Shown: positions 54,921-64,000 of the stretch, piece by piece | Position numbering within the stretch: the first letter of the stretch is position 1 | Layout: each line of letters opens with the position of its first letter | NCBI RefSeq assembly: GCF_905163445.1 | Contig: NC_053199.1 | Coordinates: 11,302,001-11,366,000 of the forward strand | Source of the DNA: Pararge aegeria | Lineage: Eukaryota > Arthropoda > Insecta > Lepidoptera > Nymphalidae | Length of the DNA: 64,000 nucleotides | Direction: 5' to 3' | Made by a program: the position numbers and the translations under genes | The notes under the pieces: model-generated | Database searches by the model: none | What the model was told of the DNA's origin: nothing | The model's input: the letters and a program-made list of their open reading frames with translations, nothing else

Positions 54921-55246
54921 TACTTAGCGGGCGCGCGATGTAGAGAGTTGTCAGCTAGGACTTGCACCATTGTCATAAACATGGCAAAACGTCGGGATAG
55001 CTATCCATTGTTTGCTGACGCTTCAACTCTGAGAGCGTGGCATAACCACATTTAAAAATAAAAGACTGTACGTTTTAATCACACTTTTAAAAACCATTCC
55101 AATCTTCCATTTGAATTCTGCGTATTAAATTCTCTAAACTAGCGCTATATAAATACTTGTTATACTGAGCCTTGGCGTATGAGACACAATGCAAATTGAA
55201 ATAGACTAAACTTGCTACATTAACATGACAAATGGTGGCGGATACT

Positions 55247-55665
55247 CAACTAAGGAAAGCGGGATTCAATATTTGCATAATTCGTGCTACATTAGCACGC
55301 CCTGGTAATAGGCACCGATACCGAAAACCGTTTTCATTCTACATATTATTTAGCGAGCATTTTAGCTGCGCGTTGAATTCGAATTTTGAGTACTACATTC
55401 GGAATCACATTATTAAATCGGTGTATCTTTTTTCTGTTTGTTACTCAAGATGTATTGATAGTTTTTTTTATGATAGTATAACAAATAATATATTTTTATG
55501 TTTTATTGTGCCTTTTGAAGTGGAGACATGGGGGCCGTGTAAGCCGGTGGCTCGTGATCTTTTGAAATACTTATCAAAAAGTGCTACTAAGGAAAGATGG
55601 AAGCAATATTTGCATAACTCGTGCTAAAGTAGTACCACCCGATCTGTCCCCTGTGGCACCGATAT
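55247..55665 (+). pseudogene. Retroelement relic flanked by an imperfect ~75-bp direct repeat
   Basis: 55,247-55,320 and 55,587-55,665 share 'actaaggaaag', 'tcaatatttgcataa.tcgtgct', 'caccgat.cc'. The frame before the second copy, VPFEVETWGPCKPVARDLLK, YLSKSATKERWKQYLHNSC, resembles the '(p)FvvEtlGpwg..ar.llk.lskrl' block at the end of some non-LTR ORF2 proteins. Confidence 0.5.
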
Positions 55666-55697
55666 CAAAAATATGTGGTGGTTATTTTAACAGCAAT

Positions 55698-56006
55698 AGG
55701 GAAGTGGTGATAGCCTCGTGGGTAAGGCTTCGGCTTTCCTAACGTGAAGACCGAGTTCGAGCACACATCACTGATTTTTTGTTTAAGTGCGTTTTTAATT
55801 TAACAAATTTAAATATCACTTGTTTTAAACGGTGAAGGATAACATCGTGAGAAAACCTGCATGCCTGAGAGTTCTCCATAAGGGTTCAACGGCGTGTGAA
55901 CTCGACCCATCTGCACTTGACCAGCGTGGCTTAAACCCTTCTCATTCAGAAAACCGTGCCCTGTAGTGGGCCGGTAATCGGTTGATGATGATGATGATGA
56001 TGATGA
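55698..56006 (+). repeat. SINE-B copy with (GAT)n tail
   Basis: Head 'ggtgatagcctcgtgggtaa' and 'gagttcgagcacacatcact', 'cctgcatgcctgagagttct', 'gtgggccggtaatcggttga', then TGATGATGATGATGATGA. Full length. Confidence 0.9.
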
Positions 56007-56088
56007 ATAAAGACACAATTGGTGAACAAAACATACAGCCCCAATATTTATATAGAGAAAGAGAAGAGAATAGAGAAAGAGGAGCAGA

Positions 56089-56144
56089 AGTAGGTACTAA
56101 CTTTTATTGTAGCATTAGAGCTACAATAAAAGTTAGTACCTACT
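56089..56144. repeat. Perfect 25-bp hairpin with 6-nt loop
   Basis: Arms 56,089-56,113 and 56,120-56,144 are exact reverse complements around ATTAGA. Confidence 0.85.
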
Positions 56145-56289
56145 AACCGTATGTGTAGTTCGTGTTAAAGACTAATTAGACATATTTGCTGCAGAATTAA
56201 TGTTGTATAATTTAAAAACCTATTATATTCCCACGAAAAAGGTTCAAATATATCAAATAAAATATAGCGTAATCGATATGTCTCATTTT

Positions 56290-56480
56290 TAACCCCCCAC
56301 GCAAAAACGATGGGCTTTTATAAGTTTGCTGTATCTGTGCTTGTGTGTGGTTGTGTGTGTCTGGCTGTGGCTTCCTAGCTTCTGAAAGGATTAACCGATT
56401 TTGATATGGTTTTTTTTTGTTTAACAGGTGATTTAATCGAGAGTGTTTTTAGCTATGATTGATAAAATTCGATCCAAGAT
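56290..56480 (+). repeat. Dispersed repeat ('aaccccccacgcaaaaacg')
   Basis: 'aacccccacgcaaaaacgat' type start, a (TG)-rich segment 'ttgtgtgtggttgtgtgtgt', 'cttctgaaaggattaaccga' + 'ttttgatatgg', 'ccaagatggcgaa'. Pattern known to me from Lepidoptera; unclassified. Confidence 0.5.
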
Positions 56481-56724
56481 GGCGAATAAATTTTTTTTAC
56501 ATCTCCTCAATATGGGTATTAAATGGGCTTGACTAGTAGAATAATGTTCACTATGATGAAAGTCGGGGTTTATGTTTAATTTTAATTTATCTTAAGTGTA
56601 TTTGAGTTAAGGAAATGAGATTCTTGCGTGACGTCCAATCTTGAGAGGTGGTTTCTTTGATACTTTTGATAAATAGGAATAATGTAATGAAAGATTATAA
56701 GATATGACATAAGATAAATGGTGA

Positions 56725-56865
56725 TAGCTTAGTTATTGAAACTTCAGCCGCGCTTTTTTACATCGTTACTTTTCAAAATTACGTGCTTCTTTAATCGAAA
56801 CAATTAAATCTCACTTGCTTTAATGATTAAGGAAACATCTGTTAAAAAAACCTGCGTGCCTCATG
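56725..56865 (+). repeat. SINE-B 5' part (first of an inverted pair)
   Basis: 'ggtgatagcttagttattga' head, degraded box B, 'taaatctcacttgctttaat' and 'aacctgcgtgcctcatgt'. Truncated where the opposed copy begins. Confidence 0.75.
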
Positions 56866-56874
56866 TTCAATATT

Positions 56875-57135
56875 TTCGTCATTATCATTTTACCGGCCTA
56901 CTACAGGGCACGGGTCTCATACAACATTGAGAAGGGTTAAGGCCGTTGTCCACCACGCTGGCCCAGTGCGGATTGGTGGACTCCACACACCTTTGAGAAC
57001 ATTATGGAGAACTCTCAGGTATGCAGGTTTCCTCACGATGTTTTTCTTCACCGTTTAAGCAATTTAGAGGTTCGCGCTGGGATTCGAACTCGACCTCGCG
57101 AAAGTGAAGCCGAAATCCTAACCACTGGGATATTA
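56875..57135 (-). repeat. SINE-B copy (second of an inverted pair)
   Basis: Minus strand head 'aatatcccagtggttaggat', 'cgagttcgaatcccagcgcg', body, 3' 'agtaggccggtaaaatgata'. Converges on the plus-strand copy just upstream. Confidence 0.85.
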
Positions 57136-57139
57136 CTGT

Positions 57140-57995
57140 TTGTTACTATTAACTGCCTAGGAATGTGCCTACCTCCACAATATTCTTTGCAAATGTACAT
57201 ATATACCTTTAGTGTGGTAATCAGTGACAAAAATGTTATGAAATCAAAACCGGCTAATAAAAAAATATGATAAGTCATGTAAATATTAGCATGACCTCTT
57301 GAAAATGATATTGCAATATCGAAACATAAATATTCAACACATTGATTCAATATTTCATTTCAATAACGTTTTCATTTTAATATAACTATTAATAGCATTT
57401 CGTGATTAAAATGGAAAGAATGTGGATTCGTTAAGCCCCATTCCTATTTAATATTTTTGTTTGACTTTTTAAATAAATGCACGGAATATTTTACATAAAA
57501 CATTTATTACTGCTGAAACCAACAAGCTTTTATTTAAAACAATGCATCTATTATGCTTGAATTGCATTATGATAAAAAAGAACAATATTTATTTAATTGA
57601 GAATCTTTTTGTTTTTTTTTTAATCATATATTTGCAAGGACACGTGAGTTATGTCCGAAACCACTGATATTATAATCGCTTAAATTTGTAAGCTTACCTA
57701 GGAAGGTCAGTTATTAAAGTTAAGCAATTCAGTAGGCATAAGCGGTATACTTTTGTTATGGATAGTGTAAATTAAGCTAAGCTATAAATATTATAACATA
57801 AGTAAGTAAGTAAGTACCTATTTTTTACAAACTAACAGACTAAATGGGCTATCATAAACAGTCCCCTTCTGAACTTAAAGTGTTTTCGTTCAGAAGAGTA
57901 GTTGGGTATAGTTGAGCTGTAGAAGATCGTCCTCCAGCCCTCCGTGCTACTACTGTACGGATGGCTGGAGGACTGGAGGACGCTGACTCTATGAC
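57140..57995. other. Unassigned DNA
   Basis: 57,928-57,982 contains an imperfect inverted repeat ('tcctccagccctccgtgc' / 'gtacggatggctggagga'). No gene. Confidence 0.35.
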
Positions 57996-57999
57996 GCCT

Positions 58000-58085
58000 C
58001 TTACGACATCCGCATCAAGAGGAGGCGTGGTGACAACTGCATTCTGATCTGCCTCACGAGTAAATTAATTATAGCCGTTCCTATT
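58000..58085 (+). repeat. Family H 3' fragment
   Basis: 'gcctcttacgacatccgcat' + 'caagaggaggcgtggtgaca' + 'actgcattctgatctgcctc'. Corresponds to the end of 1,203-1,425. Confidence 0.6.
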
Positions 58086-58352
58086 TTACAAAGGAACGGA
58101 AGGAAGGCATTTAAATGTAAGAGAGGGTAAGAGCCCAGTGTGGGGTTAAAGTACGTACGACGTACGACGACGCATCGTAGAAATAAATACTTATAATATG
58201 ACACCACACGACGCATCTTAAAACTTGAAATGCGTCGAGATATTGTGATGCTACGTCACACTCTTAAGACCACTCTAACAAGGTTTTCAAAGCATCACAA
58301 TTCCACCAATAACAGTTTGCAGCATCATTCATAATAATATCTGGATTCCTAG

Positions 58353-58610
58353 TATTCTTCTACTGTTCGAAATACCAGATCATTTCTACCGCGCCCTTGC
58401 AAACTATGGAACGATCTCCCTTCTGATGTGTTTCCTCAAGAATTCAATCTAGGGTTATTCAAGGGGCGGATAAACAAATTCCTTAAAAGCTGACAAGGCA
58501 TCGGTGGCTCCTCTGGTGCTGCAGATGTTTATGGGCGGCGGTGATAACTTACCATCAGGTGACCCACTAGCTCGTTTGCCCGCTATTAATATTAAGAAAA
58601 AAAAAATTTA
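58353..58610 (+). pseudogene. Non-LTR 3' end: ORF2 C-terminus plus 3' UTR
   Basis: 58,353-58,493 is open: YSSTVRNTRSFLPRPCKLWN, DLPSDVFPQEFNLGLFKGRI, NKFLKS, stop. It is the same family as 2,162-2,916 but here the coding end is intact. The 3' UTR 'gcatcggtggctcctctggt' ... 'ggcggcggtgataacttacc' ends in a poly-A run at 58,598-58,607, the normal 3' terminus that the other copy lacks. Confidence 0.8.
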
Positions 58611-58839
58611 ATAAATGGATGAACACAAAATCTTCCCTGTTTTCTTCCTATACCTTATCAATAACGACTATAATGATATTGTAAAGCAAAATAGGTTGAT
58701 GTATTTTTTTATTATTCAATCACAATGAGGCAAACATAAAAATTCTAAAGCCTGAAAGTTTTATTTGTCTGTCTGGAGAAATTAAACAAAAAGCTCAAAA
58801 TGTGGTTTTTACGATTTTACAATCCTAAGAGAACATTTA

Positions 58840-59007
58840 ACATTTTGTTTAAACTGTGTGCGGAAATTCCACTAGATTTTCCCTAGTCAATGTAAACACT
58901 TAGCGTGTTTCCATCGACTACCATTCCAGAAACGTAAGATAACACTTTGTTTAAATTGTGTGCGGAAAGTCCACCAGATTTTCGCTAGTCGATAGAAACA
59001 CGCTAAC
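58840..59007. repeat. Compound direct and inverted repeat
   Basis: 58,840-58,905 and 58,941-59,000 are ~65-bp direct copies (tttgtttaaa.tgtgtgcgga, cca.cagattttc.ctagtc). Between them 'tagcgtgtttccatcgacta' is the reverse complement of 'tagtcgatagaaacacgcta' in the second copy. Confidence 0.7.
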
Positions 59008-59009
59008 TC

Positions 59010-59745
59010 GTCATTAATAAAACATAAACAAAACGTTTTAATCAAAGAGTCTGCAAAGTGTCTGTCCAAAGAGAATTGGCAAAAATCCAGTAAATTGTCG
59101 AAAACGATTACTCGCCGCAAAGCATTTCCTTACTTGCGACAGAAACTGTATCAAATACGAAATCCTTTGAGAGATAAAAAAAAACACTTCTTACATACAT
59201 TTGCACGATATCAAATAAATATTAACGTTTCACGTTTTTATGGATTCAATATAAATGAACTGTTTATATTGAATTTGGGTTACATTATTGATGATTTTTT
59301 AATAACAGTACAACCGATTTTGATAAAATTTAAATGGGACCACCTGGCCAAGAATCGAACCAAGGACCTCGCGATGCTTGCAGGTTTGACTCCAATCCAT
59401 CTCCCCTACCAGAAATGTCACCTTTGCCCAGCAGTGGAACATTAATGAGTTTAGGACGATTAGGTCAATGATGAGATAAAAACAACATATTGGTTTCCAA
59501 AAAGTTTTTAAAAATGTTAAATATTCCAGTTTTTTGGCAACGTGAAAAGTGGAAACAATATATACAATTTTTCTTTTTTAGACAAAAAAGGTCACCGCAG
59601 CGTTAAGTTTTTTTTCTTTTTGGCAAACTCGGTGCCCAGATGTTACTCTATCCAAATACCTCCACCGCATTGTCTAGTTGGACAAACCACACTATAACAA
59701 TTGAAATTTTTGGCACAGAAGCAGTCTAATGAAATATCAAGTGTA
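59010..59745. other. Unassigned DNA
   Basis: The 116-codon frame at 59,095 (plus) overlaps a tRNA-like box B complement ('aatcgaaccaaggacc' near 59,352) and ends in 'tttgcccagcagtggaac', which is repeat-derived. Not a gene. Confidence 0.4.
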
Positions 59746-59748
59746 ATT

Positions 59749-60362
59749 TATCTATATATATAAAAGGCAAAGGTGGCTGACTGACTGACTAATCTATCAA
59801 AGCACAGCTCTAACCACTTGACGGATCGGGCTGAAATTTTGCACACAGATAGTAATTTCAATGTAGGCATCCTATATAGGCAATTCCAACCCTTTTTTGC
59901 ATTTTTCAAGTTAATTCCATGAAACTTTGATTTTAGGTTTTGGATTAAAAATAAAGAAATGCGTGTTTCACATTAAAAATTCCAACTACGAATACAAATA
60001 TGAAAGTTCCAGGTTTTTTAAGTAATAAACGTTTACATTTTTCTATTAGAGAATATTTACCAAATCAAAAATTATAAATAAATAAATATACTATGACAAT
60101 CCACACATCGCCATCCAGCCCCAAAGTAGCTTGTGTTATGGGTACTAAGATGACTGATGAATATTTTTATGAATGATATACATAAATACTTAGAATATAA
60201 ATATAAACACCCAGACACTGAAAAACATTCATGCTCATAACACAAACATTTTCCAGTAGTGGGAATCGAACCCACGGCCACGGGCTCAGAAAGCAGGTTC
60301 GCTGTAAACTGCGCCAATCGGCCGTCAAAAATTGAACTTAACGTGAGTGAAGCCGCGCGCTA
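59749..60362 (+). mobile_element. Helitron-like element carrying a nested SINE-A
   Basis: 5' end TCTATATATATAAAAGGC preceded by A, 3' end 'gtgaagccgcgcgCTAG' followed by T: the TC...CTAG ends and A/T insertion site expected of Helitrons. 'ctgactgactgactaatct' and 'gacggatcgggctgaaattt' form the body. About 360 bp once the SINE is removed; non-coding. Confidence 0.65.
60075..60330 (-). repeat. SINE-A copy 8, nested in the Helitron-like element
   Basis: Full length. Flanked by tcaaaaatt at 60,065-60,073 and 60,325-60,333, a probable target-site duplication (a few bases overlap the SINE end gccgtcaa). Confidence 0.9.
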
Positions 60363-60496
60363 GTTTATACTATAAAAGAAGGTCTAAGACTGACGCGAGA
60401 ATCGTAAGAGGAGCATTATCGCCCAAAATTAATAATAAATAAATTAATAATCAATAAATATTATTTAAGTTGAAGTACTATTGCCTTGCTTATTGC

Positions 60497-60620
60497 TGCT
60501 ACCGTGTAGCATTGCTGTGTTTCGGTCTGAAGAAAGCGGTTGCCGGTTTAGTTATGCACAGGACGACATTTTATAGAACGTGTTCCTAGCACCCCGAAAT
60601 GTTGCTCTGTTTATAGGTTT
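60497..60620 (+). repeat. Family F copy
   Basis: 'gcattgctgtgtttcggtct' + 'gaag', 'gcggttgccggtttagttat', 'cctagcaccccgaaatgttg' + 'ctctgtttat'. Matches the right part of the 22,085-22,500 copy. Confidence 0.6.
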
Positions 60621-60759
60621 TTCACTAACTAATAATGTAAGTGTTGTTATTATATATATTAGATTATTTTTATATTTATTTATTAATTATATTATGTACT
60701 TTTGATCTATTTGTGTACACTAGTTTATGTATTAGTATGTAGTTATTCGCCTAAGTCTA

Positions 60760-60930
60760 TTCACTTCTTTTTTTTCCTAATTCAAAGGTTTCCTGGCGGA
60801 GATCGCTATTAAGTGATAAGGCAGCCTTTTGTATTCTACTTCTTTCGATATGTTTCGGTTTTTATTATATTTTATATATGTTAATGTTGTGGTATACAAA
60901 TAGAGAGTTTAATAATAATAATAAAAGGTG
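60760..60930 (+). repeat. Family G retroposon 3' end
   Basis: 'ggtttcctggcggagatcgc' + 'tattaagtgataaggcagcc' + 'ttttgtattctacttctttc' ... 'aatagagagtttaataataa' (AAT)n tail. Confidence 0.7.
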
Positions 60931-61218
60931 GGCCAAATCTTACGTCCTACGCCAATCCGTCAAAAAAATCTACTATTCTCTGTACATAAGAATAGCACTA
61001 CTAAATATCGAGATTTGGATTAGATTTGGATTAACATTAGGCGTTTCATTCGACAAGATCGGAGGAGCTAAAAAATACATTCACATTTGGGGTTTTTTTA
61101 TTTTTTTATTTTGGAAAAAACAGTAATTACGTTAAAGTAACTTAATACATGTATGTATATATAGACTAAATATTGCCAATAAAGTACATTTATTTACGAT
61201 AGTAGAAATTTTTTGAAG

Positions 61219-61540
61219 CAATTTTAAAATATAAATGTTTTTGTCATTAAAAAACCGACTTTGTTAAACATAGTCGTTTAACAAAGTCGGTTTTTAAAAG
61301 CAAGAAGTAGATATTTCCTACAACATTTTTAAGTAGGTTTAAAAATTACTGATGAATTATATTTTGTATACCGTTGTTCTCTTTTATATTGTTGCAAGGA
61401 AAGTTATTGGTAATTATCACATTTGACGTGGCATCGACTTAAAAATTATGTAGTAAATTAGTTTAAACCTCACTTTTAAGTTGTTTAACAAAGTCGGTTT
61501 TTTTAATGCCAAAAACATTTATATTTTAAAATTACAGACC
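61219..61540. mobile_element. Foldback element with ~51-bp inverted ends
   Basis: 61,219-61,269 and 61,487-61,540 are near-perfect reverse complements (attttaaaatataaatgttt / aaccgactttgttaaac). An additional inverted copy of the inner 20 bp lies at 61,276-61,295, giving a perfect 20-bp hairpin with 61,250-61,269. Confidence 0.75.
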
Positions 61541-61544
61541 TGTT

Positions 61545-61920
61545 AATGGTTGAGGAGTTCTCTCAGTACTTTGCAATCAGCTTCTTTATTATGACGAGCC
61601 TGAAATGCTTACCAACATATGCACAAATTTAAATATCGAATCAGTTATTAGTGTATACAAATTGTAGAAAGGCTCACGAGGTAGTCATATGGCCACCAAA
61701 TCACAATCTGATGGGGGGAATTTAAAAGACATATACGGCTTTTTAAATGTATATTTAGCAACACGTACATAAGCTAACACGTATATAAGCTAAGTACGTA
61801 GACTAAAGTAAATTATAAAATATTTAATTCGTTCTCGAAATCCGAGAATTAAAATCCTCGGAAAATGCCGAGTCCTATTCATGTCTTAATTCGAACACCA
61901 TTTATTATACTTGCCCGACG
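61545..61920. other. Unassigned DNA
   Basis: Nothing recognised. Confidence 0.3.
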
Positions 61921-61924
61921 CTCA

Positions 61925-62085
61925 TTTAAACTGCGGTATGAGTTTTCCTTAAAGAGGAAAATCATATTTTTATCTCGAAACGAATGTAATTAATAATCTT
62001 TTGGCGAGAAAACATTTGTATTTTTCTCGCCATGAGTTGCTATTCGTTTATCTTGACGTGGATATGACAAATGCGTCTGTTTTTC
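61925..62085 (+). repeat. Dispersed repeat paired with 38,550-38,760
   Basis: 'attaataatcttttggcgag', 'tatttttctcgccatgagtt', 'cgtttatcttgacgtggata' correspond in order to segments of 38,600-38,700. Confidence 0.5.
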
Positions 62086-62089
62086 TCTA

Positions 62090-62695
62090 TTGATATTATT
62101 TACTTTGTAACATCTTTGTAAGTGGAATTAGTTCCGAACTAGAAAATAAAATATAAGAATTACCCAAGTTGGATTCTTAGCTACTTCTCGTAGAACCGGA
62201 AGACTTGCAAAAACTGCAGAAGTTGCAAATGATATCTAGCTGTCGGATTCTTCTGAGACCGCTGAAAACTAGGTAGCTTTAATTTTTATTCAATTAAGAT
62301 TATCACAATTATCTCACGATATACATGATGCGTTTATTTTATATTGTTAAAACTACCACTAATTAAAACCTTTTTTGCTTTATATTGAAAGTAAGAAATA
62401 TAAGGCTTTTTTAATTAAGTTTTTTTAATTTTATTAAATGTAGCGTGAAAAAATATTGGTGGGATATTAGTAGAAGAGAAGTTTAAAGATCTCCGTTCAA
62501 TTTTAGCTTGATACCATTCTCCACACTACTTTACCCTTTTTTTTTTGAAGTTAACCCTTTACTGCAGGGTCACCTGGTCAGTGATGATCCAGTCTAAGAC
62601 GGTAGTGTGCAAACCTGGAATATGATATTTAATCTTGACAGACCTATAATATATTTCCTTATTTAATCTTCTTTTCTTTTATTCTACTAGTGAGC
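62090..62695. other. Unassigned DNA
   Basis: 62,575-62,605 ('gtgatgatccagtctaagac' + 'ggtag') is a stray SINE-C tail end. Otherwise nothing. Confidence 0.35.
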
Positions 62696-62697
62696 CC

Positions 62698-62935
62698 TTG
62701 CAGTCTAAAACGGTAACTGGCTTACCTCTAAGAAGCAATGCCTTAAATTAGTTAGTACGCGATATCGTACCGGAACGCTTAATCGCTTGCTGAAACGTCT
62801 TTTCCGGTAGAGTGGTAACTAGCCACTGCCGACTCTTCGCACCAGCCCAGACCAGAAATTATTAATTTCCAAATCGCCCCTGCCGGGAATTCAAACCCGG
62901 GACCTCGGCTTTTTAATCACAGCGACTAGGGAAAT
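62698..62935 (-). repeat. SINE family C, full-length copy
   Basis: Minus strand: tRNA-like head 'ccctagtcgctgtgattaaa' (box A region) and 'cccgggtttgaattcccggc' (box B region), then 'ggctagttaccactctaccg', 'cgtttcagcaagcgattaag' + 'cgttccggtacgatatcgcg', ending 'ccgttttagactgcaagg'. Confidence 0.75.
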
Positions 62936-62939
62936 TGTA

Positions 62940-63510
62940 AGCATTTATCTTTATTAATCTTATAATAAGTAACGTAAAGCCCAATTACACATATCATAAT
63001 TGAAAGTTCCCATACACATTGCTATGTTTATGCCATCAACTGAAAACCTCTTACGTCCCATGTAAAAAAAGTACAGAAAACTTAAAAATACTTTAGAGAA
63101 AAAAGGTTATAGGGATCTAGGTGGGTAATCAAAGTTCTAGACAAGAATTTCGTCTTCGTAGTGTTCTCTACGAAGTTTTTGCCAACCTCAATAGTACATT
63201 TAACTCTTAGATTGAATTTTAAGAGAAACTTTGTTGCTGAATGCTGAGGACACACTTAAGATTTCCGGTTTCCATTTCCTCTAAATCCAGTTTCCGCACA
63301 AATAATACTGGTGCCAATTCCTTTGTACAAAAATCTTAAACTAAACCTAACTGTCGGGTCCAAAAGTACTTCCTTTTTGCTACTTTTTTCTTGATTATAA
63401 GGACGGATCTAGTTTTATTGCTGTTCATTAATTTAGGTAAGGATTTTTGTACTGTCGAATAAGTTATCTTTATGAATTTATAGTTCATAAACCTAACCCA
63501 TAGTGCACTT
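62940..63510. other. Unassigned DNA
   Basis: Nothing recognised. Confidence 0.3.
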
Positions 63511-63514
63511 GTTT

Positions 63515-63905
63515 GTAATTCAAAGTTCATTTATTTCAAGTAGGCCTAGTTTATAATCACTTTTGAAACACAAAGTCTGTCTGTTTGGTGTGACTCTACC
63601 TGCAGTTCTAAAGGCCGATTTCACCAAGAAGAGCCGACAACAAATACTACGACAATACACACATCGCCATACAGCCCCAAAGCAAGTGTAGCTTGTGTTA
63701 TGGGTACTGAGATGACTGATCAATATCCCAATGAATAAAATACATAAATACTTATAATACACCCAGACACTGAAAAACATTCATGTTCATCACACAAAAT
63801 TTTTTCCCAAAGCTGTGGGAATCGAACCCACGGCCTTAGACCCAGAAATCAGGGTCGCTGCCCACTGCGCCAGTCAACCATCAAAAGAAGCTCAGGAGAT
63901 TGCTC
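63515..63905 (-). mobile_element. Family E non-LTR 3' tail interrupted by SINE-A
   Basis: 'aattcaaagttcatttattt' + 'caagtaggcctagtttataa' ... 'accaagaagagccgacaa' (to 63,638), then the SINE, then 'aagaagctcaggagattgct' + 'cttatta' (63,888 on), which continues the family E UTR seen at 30,700-30,740. Confidence 0.75.
63640..63885 (-). repeat. SINE-A copy 9, nested
   Basis: Minus strand 'ggttgactggcgcagtgggc' head, 'gggttcgattcccacagctt', body to 'tgtgtattgtcgtagtattt'. It lacks the long (ATTT)n tail of the other copies. Confidence 0.9.
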
Positions 63906-64000
63906 TTATTATACAATGATCATAATCACCATCATCATCGTAACCAAAAGAGTGGTGATAGGTCTTTTTAAGGGATTTAACTCGCTTCGGTCTTGTGCCG

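Noticed and set aside
55232..55627. 131-codon plus ORF as a gene
   Set aside because: The C-terminal half resembles a retroelement ORF2 tail, and the start and end are copies of the same 75-bp direct repeat.
59095..59445. 116-codon plus ORF as a gene
   Set aside because: Its second half is repeat-derived (tRNA-like box and the 'cccagcagtgg' motif), and the first half has no gene signals.

Overview
The window looks like intergenic or intronic nuclear DNA from a moth or butterfly (Lepidoptera; a nymphalid-type butterfly is my guess). It is AT-rich with no bacterial-style gene packing. It is filled with dispersed repeats of kinds I recognise from Lepidoptera: two tRNA-derived SINE families present about nine and a dozen times, non-LTR retrotransposons of the CR1/Jockey and RTE type, Helitron-like ends finishing in CTAG, and short inverted-repeat elements. 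I see no rRNA or genuine tRNA gene, no CRISPR array, and nothing prokaryotic.

Host genes. The best-supported host gene is on the minus strand at about 51.7-53.6 kb. It has four short exons joined by GT-AG introns in compatible phases and encodes a 171-residue secreted astacin-like (peptidase M12A) protein. The zinc-binding histidines are kept, but the catalytic glutamate is replaced by valine and the C-terminal third is missing. It has a TATA-like upstream sequence and an AATAAA just after the stop. Two weaker host candidates are a single-exon Cys-rich secreted peptide (25,173-25,412, plus) and a signal-peptide first exon ending in a GTAAGT donor (41,189-41,428, minus).

Mobile elements. 7,520-12,284 is a decayed DIRS-type (tyrosine-recombinase) retroelement. 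It has 172-bp inverted terminal repeats, gag-, RT- and RNase H-like remnants, a tyrosine-recombinase HxxR remnant, and an unusual array of six exactly 22-nt repeats behind the left terminus. 15,826-18,653 (minus) is a 5'-truncated non-LTR element with one nonsense codon and one homopolymer frameshift. 26,962-about 29,760 (minus) is a non-LTR element with an uninterrupted 831-codon endonuclease/RT frame. Many shorter non-LTR 3' ends lie between them.

Layout. 0-7.5 kb: non-LTR and SINE relics, including a SINE split by a non-LTR insertion. 7.5-12.3 kb: DIRS element. 12.3-15.8 kb: inverted-repeat element and otherwise unassigned DNA. 15.8-18.7 kb: non-LTR. 18.7-26.7 kb: SINEs, Helitron-like ends and the Cys-rich ORF. 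26.7-31 kb: non-LTR elements. 31-41 kb: inverted-repeat elements, SINE fragments and much unassigned AT-rich DNA. 41-51 kb: candidate exon, nested SINEs and RTE relics. 51.7-53.6 kb: astacin-like gene. 54-64 kb: hairpins, SINE pairs, a Helitron carrying a nested SINE, and more non-LTR tails. Apart from the elements' own ORFs there is no operon-like cooperation between genes. All percentages, boundaries and homologies were judged by eye without database searches.
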